Part shown: piece after piece, positions 35,144 through 45,809 of the stretch
How the letters are laid out: each line of letters begins with the position of its first letter
Position numbering within the stretch: the first letter of the stretch is position 1
Assembly (NCBI RefSeq): GCF_019924045.1
Contig: NZ_JAHXBN010000010.1
Location: 62,001 to 126,000, forward strand
Length of the DNA stretch: 64,000 bases
Source: Dyadobacter fermentans
GTDB taxonomy: Bacteria; Bacteroidota; Bacteroidia; Cytophagales; Spirosomataceae
Reading direction: 5' to 3'
The notes under the pieces: generated by a model
Seen by the model: only the letters and a program-made list of their open reading frames with translations
Databases searched by the model: none
What the model was told of the DNA's origin: nothing
Translations under genes and position numbers: made by a program

Positions 35144-36704
35144 ATTCCACACGGCGGTTCTGCTGCTGGCCTTCCGGTGTGTCATTTTTGGCTACCGGCT
35201 TGGTCTCGCCGTAGCCTTTGCTGGCAATACGATCGGGTTCGATGCCTTTCCCGATCAGGTATTCGCGGACGGCGTCGGCCCGTTTCTGTGAGAGATCGAT
35301 GTTGAATTCGGCGCTACCGGTATTATCCGTGTGCCCGCCCAGCTCGATAGAAAGCGTCTTGTTCTCTTCCATGGAGATAGCGATGCGGTTCAGCTCGCCA
35401 AACGATTCGTCGCGCAGCGTCGCTTTTCCGGTAGCGAAGAAAATGTTGTTGAGCCGCACGATCTGCCCTTCTTCAATCGGGATCAGTTTCAGCGATTTGT
35501 TGGCGATTTCCTTGAAACCCTTATTACCATGGCTGGTAGAGTCGGTAAGGTCGATGTTTTCTCCTTCCGCGATGAAATTAGGGGCTACCGCCCGCCAGCT
35601 GTATTTCTGGCCGTAAGGAAGCACGAGTTTATATTCGCCAGTAGTAGGGTTGGTGGTAGCGGTGCCTACTTCTTCGCCGGTAGCAAGGTCTTCGTAAATG
35701 ATCGTTGCTTCAACAGGCTTCCCGGTTTTGGAATCGATTACTTTCCCGCTGATCATCACCACAGGATCCGAAGGCGGCACGACTGCCACGGGTGCCTCTG
35801 TCGCCGAATCGGCCGGAGAAGGTTTGGGTTGCAGGTTATAGCGGACAATGTCGCCTTTACCTTCGGTGTCTTTGAAAGAAACCATGTAGGCGAAGTCGCC
35901 CAATGCAGAAATGGTGTAATAGGCGTCGTAGCCGTCGGTGTTAATGGCCGGGCCGAGGTTTACGGGCCTGCTCCATCTCTTCCACGATTTGTCGATCCGC
36001 TTGCTGTAATAAATATCGTTGCTGCCCTGCCCGCCTTTCCGGTCGCTCGAAAAATAGAGCGTTACGCCGTCAGGTGCGAGGAATGGGGTTGTTTCGGTAA
36101 AATCCGCAGTGTTGATCTCAGCGCCGAGGTTCAATGGTTTCGACCAGGTACCGTCTTTTTGTTTGAAACTCACATACAAATCGTCGACTTTGCTGTTTTT
36201 CTTTTCGCTGAAAGACATGACCAGCGTCTTACCGTCATTGGACAGATAACCGCAGTCGAACTGGCCTTTGCTGAGTTTGGTATAACCCGGAATATCCAGT
36301 TTGTTGGGGACTGACCAGCCCCGGGCAGTTTTTTTACTGGTTGAAAACCCGCGTGTCTCGTAGATGCCGTTTTTATATGCGCCCTTGATCAACAGGGTAT
36401 TACCGTCGGGTGTGATGCTGTAAAGGCTGTTGTAATCCTCCTTATTGAGCGGCGAAGGGAGTCTTCGGGCGGGCGTCCATTTGTCGCTTTTGAGTTCTGA
36501 ATACCAGATATCCTGGCTGCCTTTCGGGCCGTGCGTGTTCTGCGGATGGCTTACCCTTGAAAAATAGATCGTTTTGCCGTCGGGAGAAATGATCGGACTG
36601 ATCTCATTGTATTCGGTGTTGACCGATTTCCCGAGGTTTTCCAGCTGCGCATTGGCAGAGATAGAAGTGGCGACCGTAATGGCTAATAGGCAGAAAGCAC
36701 GCAT
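35124..36704 (-). CDS. PD40/carboxypeptidase-regulatory-like/OmpA envelope protein
   Basis: This 526-residue protein has a signal peptide (LLAITVATSISANAQ). A beta-propeller of PD40 repeats follows (about 35-290), with units like ISPDGKTIYFSR, ITPDGNTLLIKG, LAPDGVTLYFSSDRKGGQGS and YTISALGDFAYMVSF. Next is a carboxypeptidase-regulatory-like beta-sandwich (about 312-375, ISGKVIDSKTGKPVEATI). The OmpA_C peptidoglycan-binding domain is C-terminal (about 415-526), with GGHTDNTGSAEFN and SKGYGETKPVAKNDT. This order is that of PorE-like proteins tied to the T9SS, but the N-terminal TPR and lipobox of PorE are missing. A link between outer membrane and peptidoglycan is inferred. Confidence 0.87.
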   Translation of the reverse strand: MRAFCLLAITVATSISANAQLENLGKSVNTEYNEISPIISPDGKTIYFSRVSHPQNTHGPKGSQDIWYSELKSDKWTPARRLPSPLNKEDYNSLYSITPDGNTLLIKGAYKNGIYETRGFSTSKKTARGWSVPNKLDIPGYTKLSKGQFDCGYLSNDGKTLVMSFSEKKNSKVDDLYVSFKQKDGTWSKPLNLGAEINTADFTETTPFLAPDGVTLYFSSDRKGGQGSNDIYYSKRIDKSWKRWSRPVNLGPAINTDGYDAYYTISALGDFAYMVSFKDTEGKGDIVRYNLQPKPSPADSATEAPVAVVPPSDPVVMISGKVIDSKTGKPVEATIIYEDLATGEEVGTATTNPTTGEYKLVLPYGQKYSWRAVAPNFIAEGENIDLTDSTSHGNKGFKEIANKSLKLIPIEEGQIVRLNNIFFATGKATLRDESFGELNRIAISMEENKTLSIELGGHTDNTGSAEFNIDLSQKRADAVREYLIGKGIEPDRIASKGYGETKPVAKNDTPEGQQQNRRVEFKILKK

Positions 36705-36720
36705 TGTTCTGACAGGATGG

Positions 36721-37317
36721 CTAGTTTTTATCTACATACAACGACCCGTCCAACGGCTTATTTTCCGCGTTTTGCAAACGGAAGGCTTCCATTTTTTCAA
36801 GGAGCGTTGCAGGATCTTCTGCGACTACCAAAAGTGCGCGGTTATCGGGCCTCAAAAAGCCTTCCTCCACCATTTTATCGAGTTGCAGAAGCAAAAGATC
36901 GTAAAATCCGTTGACGTTCAAGAGTCCGACCGGGCCATGGAATATACGGAGCTGTGCCCAGGTAAGTATTTCGAAAAGCTCATCGAAAGTGCCGTAGCCG
37001 CCGGGCAACGCAATGACGCCGTCGGACATTGACACCATTTTAGCTTTGCGCTCGTGCATGGTGTCGACGAAATGCAGCTCCGACAATGTCTTATGTGCCA
37101 CTTCGAGCTTGGCCAGAAAGTTCGGGATAATACCCGTAACGAACCCGGCATTGTCCATCGCGCCGTCGGCCACGCGACCCATGAGGCCCATGTTGCCGCC
37201 GCCGTAAATCAGCTTGATATTCCGCTTTGCCACCGCTGCGCCCAGTTCGTAGGCGGCCTCGGCATATAGCGCTTTCTTTCCGGGATTTGAACCGCAGTAT
37301 ACAACTATGGATTGCAT
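36721..37317 (-). CDS. LOG-family Rossmann-fold protein
   Basis: This 198-residue protein has the lysine-decarboxylase-like LOG motif ALPGGYGTFDELFEILTW, with PGGxGTxxE present, and a GGGNMGLMGRVADGA nucleotide-binding turn. LOG proteins hydrolyse cytokinin riboside 5'-monophosphates or related nucleoside monophosphates to the base and ribose 5-phosphate; in bacteria the physiological role is often nucleotide salvage. It lies 42 bases after mpl on the same strand and 16 bases before the OmpA-domain gene, so the three may share a transcript. Confidence 0.9.
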   Translation of the reverse strand: MQSIVVYCGSNPGKKALYAEAAYELGAAVAKRNIKLIYGGGNMGLMGRVADGAMDNAGFVTGIIPNFLAKLEVAHKTLSELHFVDTMHERKAKMVSMSDGVIALPGGYGTFDELFEILTWAQLRIFHGPVGLLNVNGFYDLLLLQLDKMVEEGFLRPDNRALLVVAEDPATLLEKMEAFRLQNAENKPLDGSLYVDKN

Positions 37318-37359
37318 CGGATTAACGGATTGGTGTTTTAAGGCAGGATATCCGGCAGG

Positions 37360-38742
37360 TTATGCCAGAATATCCGCAGCCAGTTTTTTCAGGTCAATAT
37401 CGCCGAAGGTGCCGGAGCTCATCAGCAACAGGTTGGCGTCTTTCCAGGTAAGCGATTTCAAGAATGCTTCCAGTTCGGTGGAATTGGTAAACACTTTCAG
37501 GTCATCGCGCTTGAATGCCGCTTTGATATCGTCTTCCGACAGGCTTTCCAGTCGCTTGTGTTCCAACGTTAGAGGGTTGAAATACACGATAGCTACATCG
37601 GCCGCTTTCAGCTTGCGGCGATATTGGGATAAAAATCCTTTATTAAGGCTGCTGAACGTGTGAAGTTCCGCGCAGGCTACCAGCGTTCTGTTAGGAAACT
37701 GCTCTTTCAAGGCATTGGTAGTCGCTTCTACTTTCGAAGGCGCGTGGGCGAAGTCGCGGTAGACATTCACGGTGTCATTCGTTCCCAGCAATTCCAGGCG
37801 TTTTGAAGCACCCTTGAATGTGCGGATCGCATTGTAGAACTGCTCGTCGGTCACGCCCAGCCGTTCGCAGACTTCGCGCGCGCCGCTGATATTCTTCATA
37901 TTGTGGCTTCCGAAAACCAGTACCGGAACCTCACCCTGTTCGGCGGTGATCAATATCGTTTTATTGTCCTCGATCCGGTGCGGATGTACAGTATAAGGTG
38001 TGCTCGCCACGTCCGGACGTTCCTTCTGACCGATCACATCGAGCATATCGTCGGTTTCGTCGAAGATGATCGCACCGGCTTTTGGCAGAGAATCCGCCAG
38101 CAGTTCGAATTGCTTCACGTACGATTCCCAGGTTGGGAACACATTGAAATGGTCCCAGGCAATACCGCTGATCAATGCAATGTGCGGCTGGTAGTGGATA
38201 AATTTCGGAGTAGGGTCGATTGGTGAAGTGAAATATTCATCGCCCTCGATCACGATCAGCGGAGCATTTTCGGAAAGCTTCACCATATTATCGAAGCCCT
38301 CGATCTGCGCGCCGACCAGGTAATTGAAATTCCTCTTATTGTATTTCAAAACGTGGAGTACCATGGACGTAATAGTCGTTTTTCCATGGCTGCCCGCGAT
38401 CACGACGCGCTGTTTGTTCTGGCTTTGCTCAAAAATATACTCGGGATACGAATACACCTTGATCCCCAGCTCTTTCGCTTTCGCGAGCTCAGGGTTGTCC
38501 TGCCTGGCGTGCATGCCGAGAATTACGGCTTCCAGATCGGTAGTGATTTTTTCGGGAAACCATCCTGTAACAGGCGGAAGCAGGTCATATTGTGCGAGGC
38601 GGCTGGACGATGGCTCATAGATCTCATCATCCGATCCCGTCACAATGAATCCCTTTAAATGTAGTTCGATGGCCAGATTGTGCATGACGCTACCGCCGAT
38701 CGAAATGAAATGTATTTTATGCAAAGATGAAGATTGACTCAT
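37360..38742 (-). CDS. mpl: Mur ligase Mpl-type (UDP-MurNAc : tripeptide ligase)
   Basis: This 460-residue Mur-family ligase recycles peptidoglycan by joining the L-Ala-gamma-D-Glu-meso-DAP tripeptide to UDP-MurNAc. The N-terminal Rossmann motif is IHFISIGGSVMHNLAIEL. The ATP loop VIAGSHGKTTITSMV, the EGDEYFTSPI motif, LISGIAWDHFNVF and RDFAHAPSKVEATTNALK are all of the Mpl type; the DEY in place of the usual MurC metal motif favours Mpl over MurC. The ATG at 38740-38742 (MSQSSSLHKIHFIS) is preferred over an upstream in-frame ATG 57 bases away. Confidence 0.9.
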   Translation of the reverse strand: MSQSSSLHKIHFISIGGSVMHNLAIELHLKGFIVTGSDDEIYEPSSSRLAQYDLLPPVTGWFPEKITTDLEAVILGMHARQDNPELAKAKELGIKVYSYPEYIFEQSQNKQRVVIAGSHGKTTITSMVLHVLKYNKRNFNYLVGAQIEGFDNMVKLSENAPLIVIEGDEYFTSPIDPTPKFIHYQPHIALISGIAWDHFNVFPTWESYVKQFELLADSLPKAGAIIFDETDDMLDVIGQKERPDVASTPYTVHPHRIEDNKTILITAEQGEVPVLVFGSHNMKNISGAREVCERLGVTDEQFYNAIRTFKGASKRLELLGTNDTVNVYRDFAHAPSKVEATTNALKEQFPNRTLVACAELHTFSSLNKGFLSQYRRKLKAADVAIVYFNPLTLEHKRLESLSEDDIKAAFKRDDLKVFTNSTELEAFLKSLTWKDANLLLMSSGTFGDIDLKKLAADILA

Positions 38743-38813
38743 TGACAATTCTAAAAACTGATTCCGTTCGAAAGTTAGCAAGAATTGGCCTTTGGGCAAA
38801 TCCCGTCGGTATC

Positions 38814-41081
38814 CTATTTCCCGCCCTCCTTCACGAACTTGATATTTTCCTGGGTGCCGTTGTCGTGCACAAGGCCGATTATGTAGGAACCCGAAGCAAG
38901 GTTCCGTATGTCGATCTCCCGGCGTGGCTTGTCCGAACTATAAACTACCTGGCCTGCGGCATTGATGATCCTGACTGATTTGACTTCCTCCCAGTCATCT
39001 GCCGCGATTGTTACCCTTTCGGCGGCCGGGTTGGGATAGGTACTTGCAATGGAAGATGTTTTGAAGTTCAGGTTGACGATCTTACTGTATGAGAAAGTTT
39101 GGTCGCGGTCGACCATTTTCAGGCGGTATAGATTTTCGCCGGCTACCGGGCTAATGTCGGTGAAATTGTAACGGGTAACGGCATTCAACACGTCTCCTCC
39201 GGCAGGTAGCGACCCAATGCGTGCCCATTTCCTGCCATCGGTGCTCCGTTCTACATCAAATTTCTCGCTGTTCACTTCTTCGGACGTCGACCAGGCAAGT
39301 TGCGCCTGCTGGCCTTCCTTCAACGCGGTGAAGTTGATCAGCTTCACCGGCAATGCACGTGTGACCGGAATGATTTTCGCTGCCGATTTGGCAACACACC
39401 CGCTACGGTTCGATTTCGCGGAATAATTGTAGTCGCCAGGTGAATTAGGGGCGTTGATGGTAATGGAGCTGCCGGTCCGGTTGTTCGCCCCTTCACCGCT
39501 CCAAACGTAGTTGGCAGTATTGCATTCGGGGCCCTGGCAATTGATGCTGAGTGTAATCTGACTGCCTACTACGGGCTTGCTGGGCGAGTTACTCACATTG
39601 ACGGAGTAGGAACACGGCAGGTAATTACCACCTTCCCATACATTTTCCCAATAGCCTGTATCCGTCATCCTGATGGATTTCGGTTGAAGGTCCGTTTGCC
39701 CGAAGTTCTGTCCGCCGATCTGGTTCCAGGCTTCGAAGAGGAAGTTTCCGGTGAATACATTCGGATAAATATTGACCGTCACAGCTTCCGCCCGTGCCGG
39801 CGGCTGGTAGGAGGGCGTGAGGTATTGCTCGCGGCACAATGCGAGCGTGGGCGCGAGCTGCGCCATTTCAATATCATTAAAATGCATGGCAATATGCACG
39901 TAGTCCGCGCCGTGTTTATAGGCACGGGGAAACCACTCGTACGGAATGCCGCCATTGATCCCCGAGCCTCCGCCGGGCTGGCCGAGGTCCGTCGGGTCGA
40001 ATTCCAGGCCAGCAATTTTATTGGGATAAGTGCCTTTGATAACGTCGATCCCCATTATTTTTCTCCATAAATCCCACTGATGACTGCCGTCGGTATGGTA
40101 AATGCCATCCGAAAGCTCCAATGCGAGCAGGAGCGTGCTGCTGTGCAAATGCCAGTTATTGCCCTGCACCGAGCCAAAGTCGGAAATGAAGTGCAATACT
40201 TTAATGGAAGAATTACGGTTTTTGACGGTTTCGTAAAAACCCTTGAAAAGCTTTAATAAACCCCATCCTGCAAAGCGGTGCAGGTCGCGGCCCATCTCGG
40301 AATTGTAATTTCCGTCGGTTGGTTGGGGCGCAGTGGCGATAGGATAGGAGTTCCGGCCCCAAGTAGCGTTGGTCTGGCCCGGAAATCGCATCGGCAGGAA
40401 CTTGGTACGCCAGGCCTGCAATGCCTTAGCTTCGAACATCCCGGCGTAGTTCACCGAATTGACGACTTTGTTGGGCATATAAAACTCTTCCGACCCGTTG
40501 TTGCCCATCGCGACGTACAGAATCCTCGACGAGTATCCCTGCACTTGAGCGAGCGCGTCGTCAACAAATGCCAGGAAACGCCCGGTGGCATATTCGGAGA
40601 AGACTGACGGGACCGTGTGGGAAATGGCCTCACGCATGAGCGAGCCGTTGGAGAGCTGCGCCACATCGACGGTCGAAAGAAAGTTGTCGTTCCAATACCC
40701 AGGCCGCAGATAGGAGAAGTGGAGGGCAACTTTCATGTTCGGGTTGATGTCCAGAATGGCTTTAACGGCCTGGACCATCTTTGCGCGCTGATAATTTCCG
40801 AGCGTCGGCTCATAATGTTCCCATTGAATGTGCAGTCTGACAGCCGTCGGGCTGGCGTCCTTTCCGTTGTACTTGAGGTTCGCAAATTTCAGGATATACT
40901 GCCATTGTTCCGTATTAATGCCATTGGGTGCCGTTCGGTCGAATCCATAGCCTGTGGTGTTGAGGATCAGCTCTCTTTGCGCCAGAAGCACGGCCGGCTG
41001 GCCGGAGAACAGGGCCAGAAAAAGTGCGATGGTTAATAAACGTGAGTAATTGAGCGGCGACGTCAGACGTATGAAGCGCAT
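38814..41081 (-). CDS. T9SS-secreted glycosidase-like protein (TIM-barrel candidate)
   Basis: This 755-residue exported protein has a signal peptide ending near residue 35. Residues ~36-430 resemble a glycoside-hydrolase clan-A type TIM barrel: HIQWEHYEPTLGNYQRAK is typical of beta-galactosidase-like barrels. Glu198 (in NNGSEEF) and Glu360 (in AGLEFD) stand ~160 residues apart, as acid/base and nucleophile would. This is inferred; no family number can be assigned. An Ig-like domain (about 500-560) and a fibronectin-like domain (AQLAWSTSEEVNSEKFDVE) follow. The T9SS type A domain is YPNPAAERVTIAADDW to the end. The substrate is unknown. The gene stands alone between mpl and ettA. Confidence 0.8.
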   Translation of the reverse strand: MRFIRLTSPLNYSRLLTIALFLALFSGQPAVLLAQRELILNTTGYGFDRTAPNGINTEQWQYILKFANLKYNGKDASPTAVRLHIQWEHYEPTLGNYQRAKMVQAVKAILDINPNMKVALHFSYLRPGYWNDNFLSTVDVAQLSNGSLMREAISHTVPSVFSEYATGRFLAFVDDALAQVQGYSSRILYVAMGNNGSEEFYMPNKVVNSVNYAGMFEAKALQAWRTKFLPMRFPGQTNATWGRNSYPIATAPQPTDGNYNSEMGRDLHRFAGWGLLKLFKGFYETVKNRNSSIKVLHFISDFGSVQGNNWHLHSSTLLLALELSDGIYHTDGSHQWDLWRKIMGIDVIKGTYPNKIAGLEFDPTDLGQPGGGSGINGGIPYEWFPRAYKHGADYVHIAMHFNDIEMAQLAPTLALCREQYLTPSYQPPARAEAVTVNIYPNVFTGNFLFEAWNQIGGQNFGQTDLQPKSIRMTDTGYWENVWEGGNYLPCSYSVNVSNSPSKPVVGSQITLSINCQGPECNTANYVWSGEGANNRTGSSITINAPNSPGDYNYSAKSNRSGCVAKSAAKIIPVTRALPVKLINFTALKEGQQAQLAWSTSEEVNSEKFDVERSTDGRKWARIGSLPAGGDVLNAVTRYNFTDISPVAGENLYRLKMVDRDQTFSYSKIVNLNFKTSSIASTYPNPAAERVTIAADDWEEVKSVRIINAAGQVVYSSDKPRREIDIRNLASGSYIIGLVHDNGTQENIKFVKEGGK

Positions 41082-41384
41082 AAAATTTTAGTTCGGTGGG
41101 CGGTTGTAGCTTTTAGGATTCGTTGAGACAGATTTAATTTTCTCTATAAGTGATATAGAAGTTTATGGAGTTACGTGCGGCTGCCAGATTGGGGCGGTCG
41201 TTTGTAAAACCCTGTTGAGTGTCAGGATGGAAATAGAAGAGGAATCTTAGTTTTTAAGCCTGATAGGCGAACAGTTCAATATAATTTGAATTGACAACTT
41301 GATAAAGGATGGTATGAATAGGATAGAAAGGTAGAATATTAAAACTAGATTTCAAGAGAAATAGTAAATAAATTCTACAAGCGG
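41082..41384. other. Gene-free AT-rich intergenic stretch
   Basis: About 300 bases between the start of the glycosidase-like gene and the ettA terminator. It must hold the promoter of the former, but I see no convincing -7/-33 pair, no ORF with coding character and no RNA gene. Low-complexity AT-rich sequence dominates 41270-41380. Confidence 0.5.
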
Positions 41385-41387
41385 TCA

Positions 41388-41421
41388 CAAAAAAAGTGCT
41401 CACCCGTGTAGGCAAGCACTT
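41388..41421 (-). terminator. Terminator after ettA
   Basis: On the minus strand AAGTGCTTGCC can pair with GGGTGAGCACTT (two G-U pairs), followed by TTTTTTTGTG. It lies 26 bases past the ettA stop. Confidence 0.75.
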
Positions 41422-41446
41422 ATTAAGTGGTAAATCCGGCTTGTTG

Positions 41447-43114
<1,668 letters not shown>

Positions 43115-43186
43115 TTTTTGTTTAATTTGTGCGTAACAAATATCGTTATATATCCCTACACTTAGCAGATAAAAAAAATTGAAAGA

Positions 43187-44467
43187 ATGGAAAATGCCAC
43201 ATTGAATGATGAATACGGCTACGTTAAGGACAGCAAAGTATTTTTAAAGGGGTATCTGGATTTCCCCGACCGGCAAATTGGAGAAGTAAAAAGGACTGAG
43301 CAGGAAGCGATTGACTATTTCAAGAATCGTTTTAACATTGTCCTGAACAAAGTAGAGCAGCTGGAACGCGAAATTGATGAAGCACTTAATAAGGGCTCCT
43401 ATCTTACCAAACTGATCCAGTTACAGCGCAAGTTGAAAAGTTTTGATGCATTGGGCGATTTTGTGCCTTTGCTCAGAAGGCTCGAAGAAAAAGAAGAATA
43501 TCTCAAAAGCCTGATCGAGGTTAACCAGCTCAAAAACCTGGAAATCAAACGAGCACTGATCGAAGACGTGAAAGTTGCCGCCGCTGTTACCGATTACGCT
43601 ACCGCAACGGACCAGATTCAGGAGATCAAAGCCAAATGGATCCGTACCGGGCCGGTCGACAAGGAATATCAGGAAGAAATCGAGACTACATTCCAGCAAA
43701 TCCTGGATGATTTCTTCCAACGCCGTCGTGACTACTTCGACGAGCAGAACAAATTGAACCAGCATCGCATAGAAGAATACGAAAAGCTGATCAAAATCAC
43801 CAAAACGCTTAGCTACGCCAAAGATCTCGACGAAGCCTACGCCAAAGCGAGAGATGTTCGTAATGCTTGGAACAATATTGGAGAGGTTCCGCCGAAGCGC
43901 TTTTTCAAGGTCAATAAGGCTTATCGCCACTTCCTAAAACTGTTCTACGATAAATATAATGCGGCCAAAGGCATCGAGCCGAAAGTTCGCGTTGACCCGC
44001 GTATTGTTGAACAGCAAAAGCTGCTTGCACAGGCAGAAACATTGCTGAAATCGCCCGATATCATCGAAGCGTCACAGGAAGCCAAAGTCCTGCTTAGCAA
44101 ATGGAAGGAGATCAAGATCCCATTCAAGCTGGCTGATAAGGAATTGGCCGAAAGATTCCGGATGGTGTGCGACAAGATTTTTGAGCTCAGCTACCTGGCG
44201 CGCGTGATCAGCCGCAAATATCCGGCCTTCGATCTGAAAAGTCCCGAAGAGCAGCTCCGTACCAAATACCGCGAGCTCGAATGGCTTACCAAACGTGAGA
44301 AAAGCGACCTGGAATTCGCGCAGCTGGAATTTGACCGTACCGCTACCGGCGATCCCGAGCAGGACAAGCAGGCAGTAGGCCGAATCAACATTCAGAAACG
44401 TAAGGTTCAGATGAAAGAGCGTATCCTCATCGAATTCGAAAGAAAATTGAAGGCGATTACCGGGTGA
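43187..44467 (+). CDS. DUF349 domain protein
   Basis: This 426-residue cytoplasmic, highly charged, all-helical protein has DUF349 repeats: conserved units such as QIQEIKAKWIRTGPVDKEY, ARDVRNAWNNIGEVPPKRF and SQEAKVLLSKWKEIKIPF each start with a W-x-x-I/T-G element. Coiled-coil segments run through the N-terminus (~40-110). Members in proteobacteria are linked to DNA damage or envelope integrity, but no biochemical role is secure. It sits between the divergent ettA and a convergent LacI regulator; a 28-base-spaced GGTGACGCTC direct repeat lies at its 3' end. Confidence 0.85.
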   Translation: MENATLNDEYGYVKDSKVFLKGYLDFPDRQIGEVKRTEQEAIDYFKNRFNIVLNKVEQLEREIDEALNKGSYLTKLIQLQRKLKSFDALGDFVPLLRRLEEKEEYLKSLIEVNQLKNLEIKRALIEDVKVAAAVTDYATATDQIQEIKAKWIRTGPVDKEYQEEIETTFQQILDDFFQRRRDYFDEQNKLNQHRIEEYEKLIKITKTLSYAKDLDEAYAKARDVRNAWNNIGEVPPKRFFKVNKAYRHFLKLFYDKYNAAKGIEPKVRVDPRIVEQQKLLAQAETLLKSPDIIEASQEAKVLLSKWKEIKIPFKLADKELAERFRMVCDKIFELSYLARVISRKYPAFDLKSPEEQLRTKYRELEWLTKREKSDLEFAQLEFDRTATGDPEQDKQAVGRINIQKRKVQMKERILIEFERKLKAITG

Positions 44468-44500
44468 CGCTCACGGGCTGACCTTCAGCAGGTGACGCTC
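44463..44500. repeat. GGTGACGCTC direct repeat, 28-bp period
   Basis: GGTGACGCTC occurs at 44463-44472 and 44491-44500, the first copy overlapping the DUF349 stop codon and the second adjoining the LacI stop. Both are followed by similar GC-rich bases. Only two copies are seen, in the short convergent gap. Confidence 0.5.
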
Positions 44501-44505
44501 GCCGG

Positions 44506-45528
44506 CTAATGCCGCATAGACGACTTATTAATTACCAAATTGGATTGCAATACCCTGGTCTCAAATTCGGCCGGGGTATTTTTGCTTTCAATGAGGTCCA
44601 AAAGCAGTGAGGTCGCCTGCTGCCCCATTTCGAACGACGGCTGCGTGACCGAGCTTACCGGCGGATCGAGGAGTGAGGACATGGCGATGTCGCAGAAACC
44701 TACTACCGCCACATCGTCGGGCATTTTGTAGCCGAGCTGGCGCAATGCCCAGTGAATACCCATGGTAATGCGGTCGCTGGCGCCGAAAATTGCATCGGGG
44801 CGCTCGCGGAGGGCCATAAGCTGGTAGGTGCGCTCGGTACCGCCGGCCTGGGTGATCTCGCTGTGGAGTACCCATTCTTCCTGGAAATCGATCCCGTATT
44901 TCCGCAATGCATCCTTATATCCTTCCAGGCGAAAGCGTGTAATGGACACCGGTTTCGGGCCGGCAATGTGCGCAATGCGCCTGCAACCCCTTTTAATTAA
45001 ATGCTCCGTGGCATCGAATGCGCCCTTGTAGTCGTCCACGCGCACCTTGTGGGTGTGCATTGCGTCGCTCACGCGATCAAAAAACACTACCGGGATCCCC
45101 TGCTCCTGCAAGGATGCGAAATGGTCGATATTCTCCGATTGACTTGAAATGGCAACCACTAAGCCATCCACCCGGCGCGACGCAATGTGGCGTGTTGCGG
45201 AACGCTCCCTTTCAAGCAATTCATGACTTTGGTAAATCATCGTGTGGTAGCCGCGGCTGTACGCAATATCTTCCACGCCGCCGATCGCGGAGGAGTAGAA
45301 CCGGTTGGCAATGTCCGGCACGATTACTCCGATTGTCTGCGTGCGGTTTTTGAGCAGGCTGATCGCGATCGGATTGGGATAATAGTTGAGCTGCTCGGCC
45401 AGGTCGATCACCTTTTGCTTGGTTTCTTCACTGATCTCACTGCTGTCGCGCAGCGCCCGCGACACGGTCGATTTGGAAATGCCGAGTTGTCTTGCAATCT
45501 CTTTGATGGTGATAGAAACCTTTTTCAT
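44506..45528 (-). CDS. LacI-family transcriptional regulator
   Basis: This 340-residue repressor is counted from the ATG at 45526-45528 (MKKVSITIKEIARQL), which puts the HTH at the start; the frame extends 90 bases further without LacI character. DNA-binding domain: TIKEIARQLGISKSTVSRAL with the hinge PNPIAISLLKN. Sugar-binding domain: TIGVIVPDIANRFYSS, GLVVAISSQSE, RGCRRIAHIAG, FGASDRITMG and VAVVGFCDIAMSS. It is divergent from an ECF sigma gene that leads into the uxuA-uxaC-kdgK-kdgA block, so it is the natural candidate for hexuronate control. The ligand is not read from sequence. Confidence 0.9.
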   Translation of the reverse strand: MKKVSITIKEIARQLGISKSTVSRALRDSSEISEETKQKVIDLAEQLNYYPNPIAISLLKNRTQTIGVIVPDIANRFYSSAIGGVEDIAYSRGYHTMIYQSHELLERERSATRHIASRRVDGLVVAISSQSENIDHFASLQEQGIPVVFFDRVSDAMHTHKVRVDDYKGAFDATEHLIKRGCRRIAHIAGPKPVSITRFRLEGYKDALRKYGIDFQEEWVLHSEITQAGGTERTYQLMALRERPDAIFGASDRITMGIHWALRQLGYKMPDDVAVVGFCDIAMSSLLDPPVSSVTQPSFEMGQQATSLLLDLIESKNTPAEFETRVLQSNLVINKSSMRH

Positions 45529-45642
45529 AGGGCTGTATTGAAATAGTACAATCTTAGTAAAAAACGTCGAAAATACCCCGACGGTCAATGTTGCGCAATG
45601 TCGCTGGCGTCCGCACAAAGTTCCGGGAAAAATTGCGGGAAT

Positions 45643-45664
45643 GGGAACGGTTCCGGGAACGGTT
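45643..45664. promoter_or_regulatory. GGGAACGGTT direct repeat, candidate operator
   Basis: GGGAACGGTT occurs at 45643-45652 and 45655-45664, 12 bp apart, with a related GTTCCGGGAA at 45620-45629. The repeats sit between the divergent LacI and sigma genes, 115 bases upstream of the LacI start. LacI sites are normally palindromes with a central CG, so this could be an atypical or overlapping operator. Confidence 0.4.
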
Positions 45665-45809
45665 GCGTAAATTTATTGCTTTTTTTCAAGATTTATTTTT
45701 GTGTATCAGCGAATCAGTATTTAAACTAGGTAAATCATCGACGAAGACAAGGGGCTAAATACCACTACAATTCCAGGAAATTTTCTATAATTAACCTAGC
45801 TCAGCTAAC

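Noticed and set aside
35331..36314. 327-codon open frame antisense to the PD40/OmpA gene
   Set aside because: Shadow of a well-supported gene; no recognisable domain.
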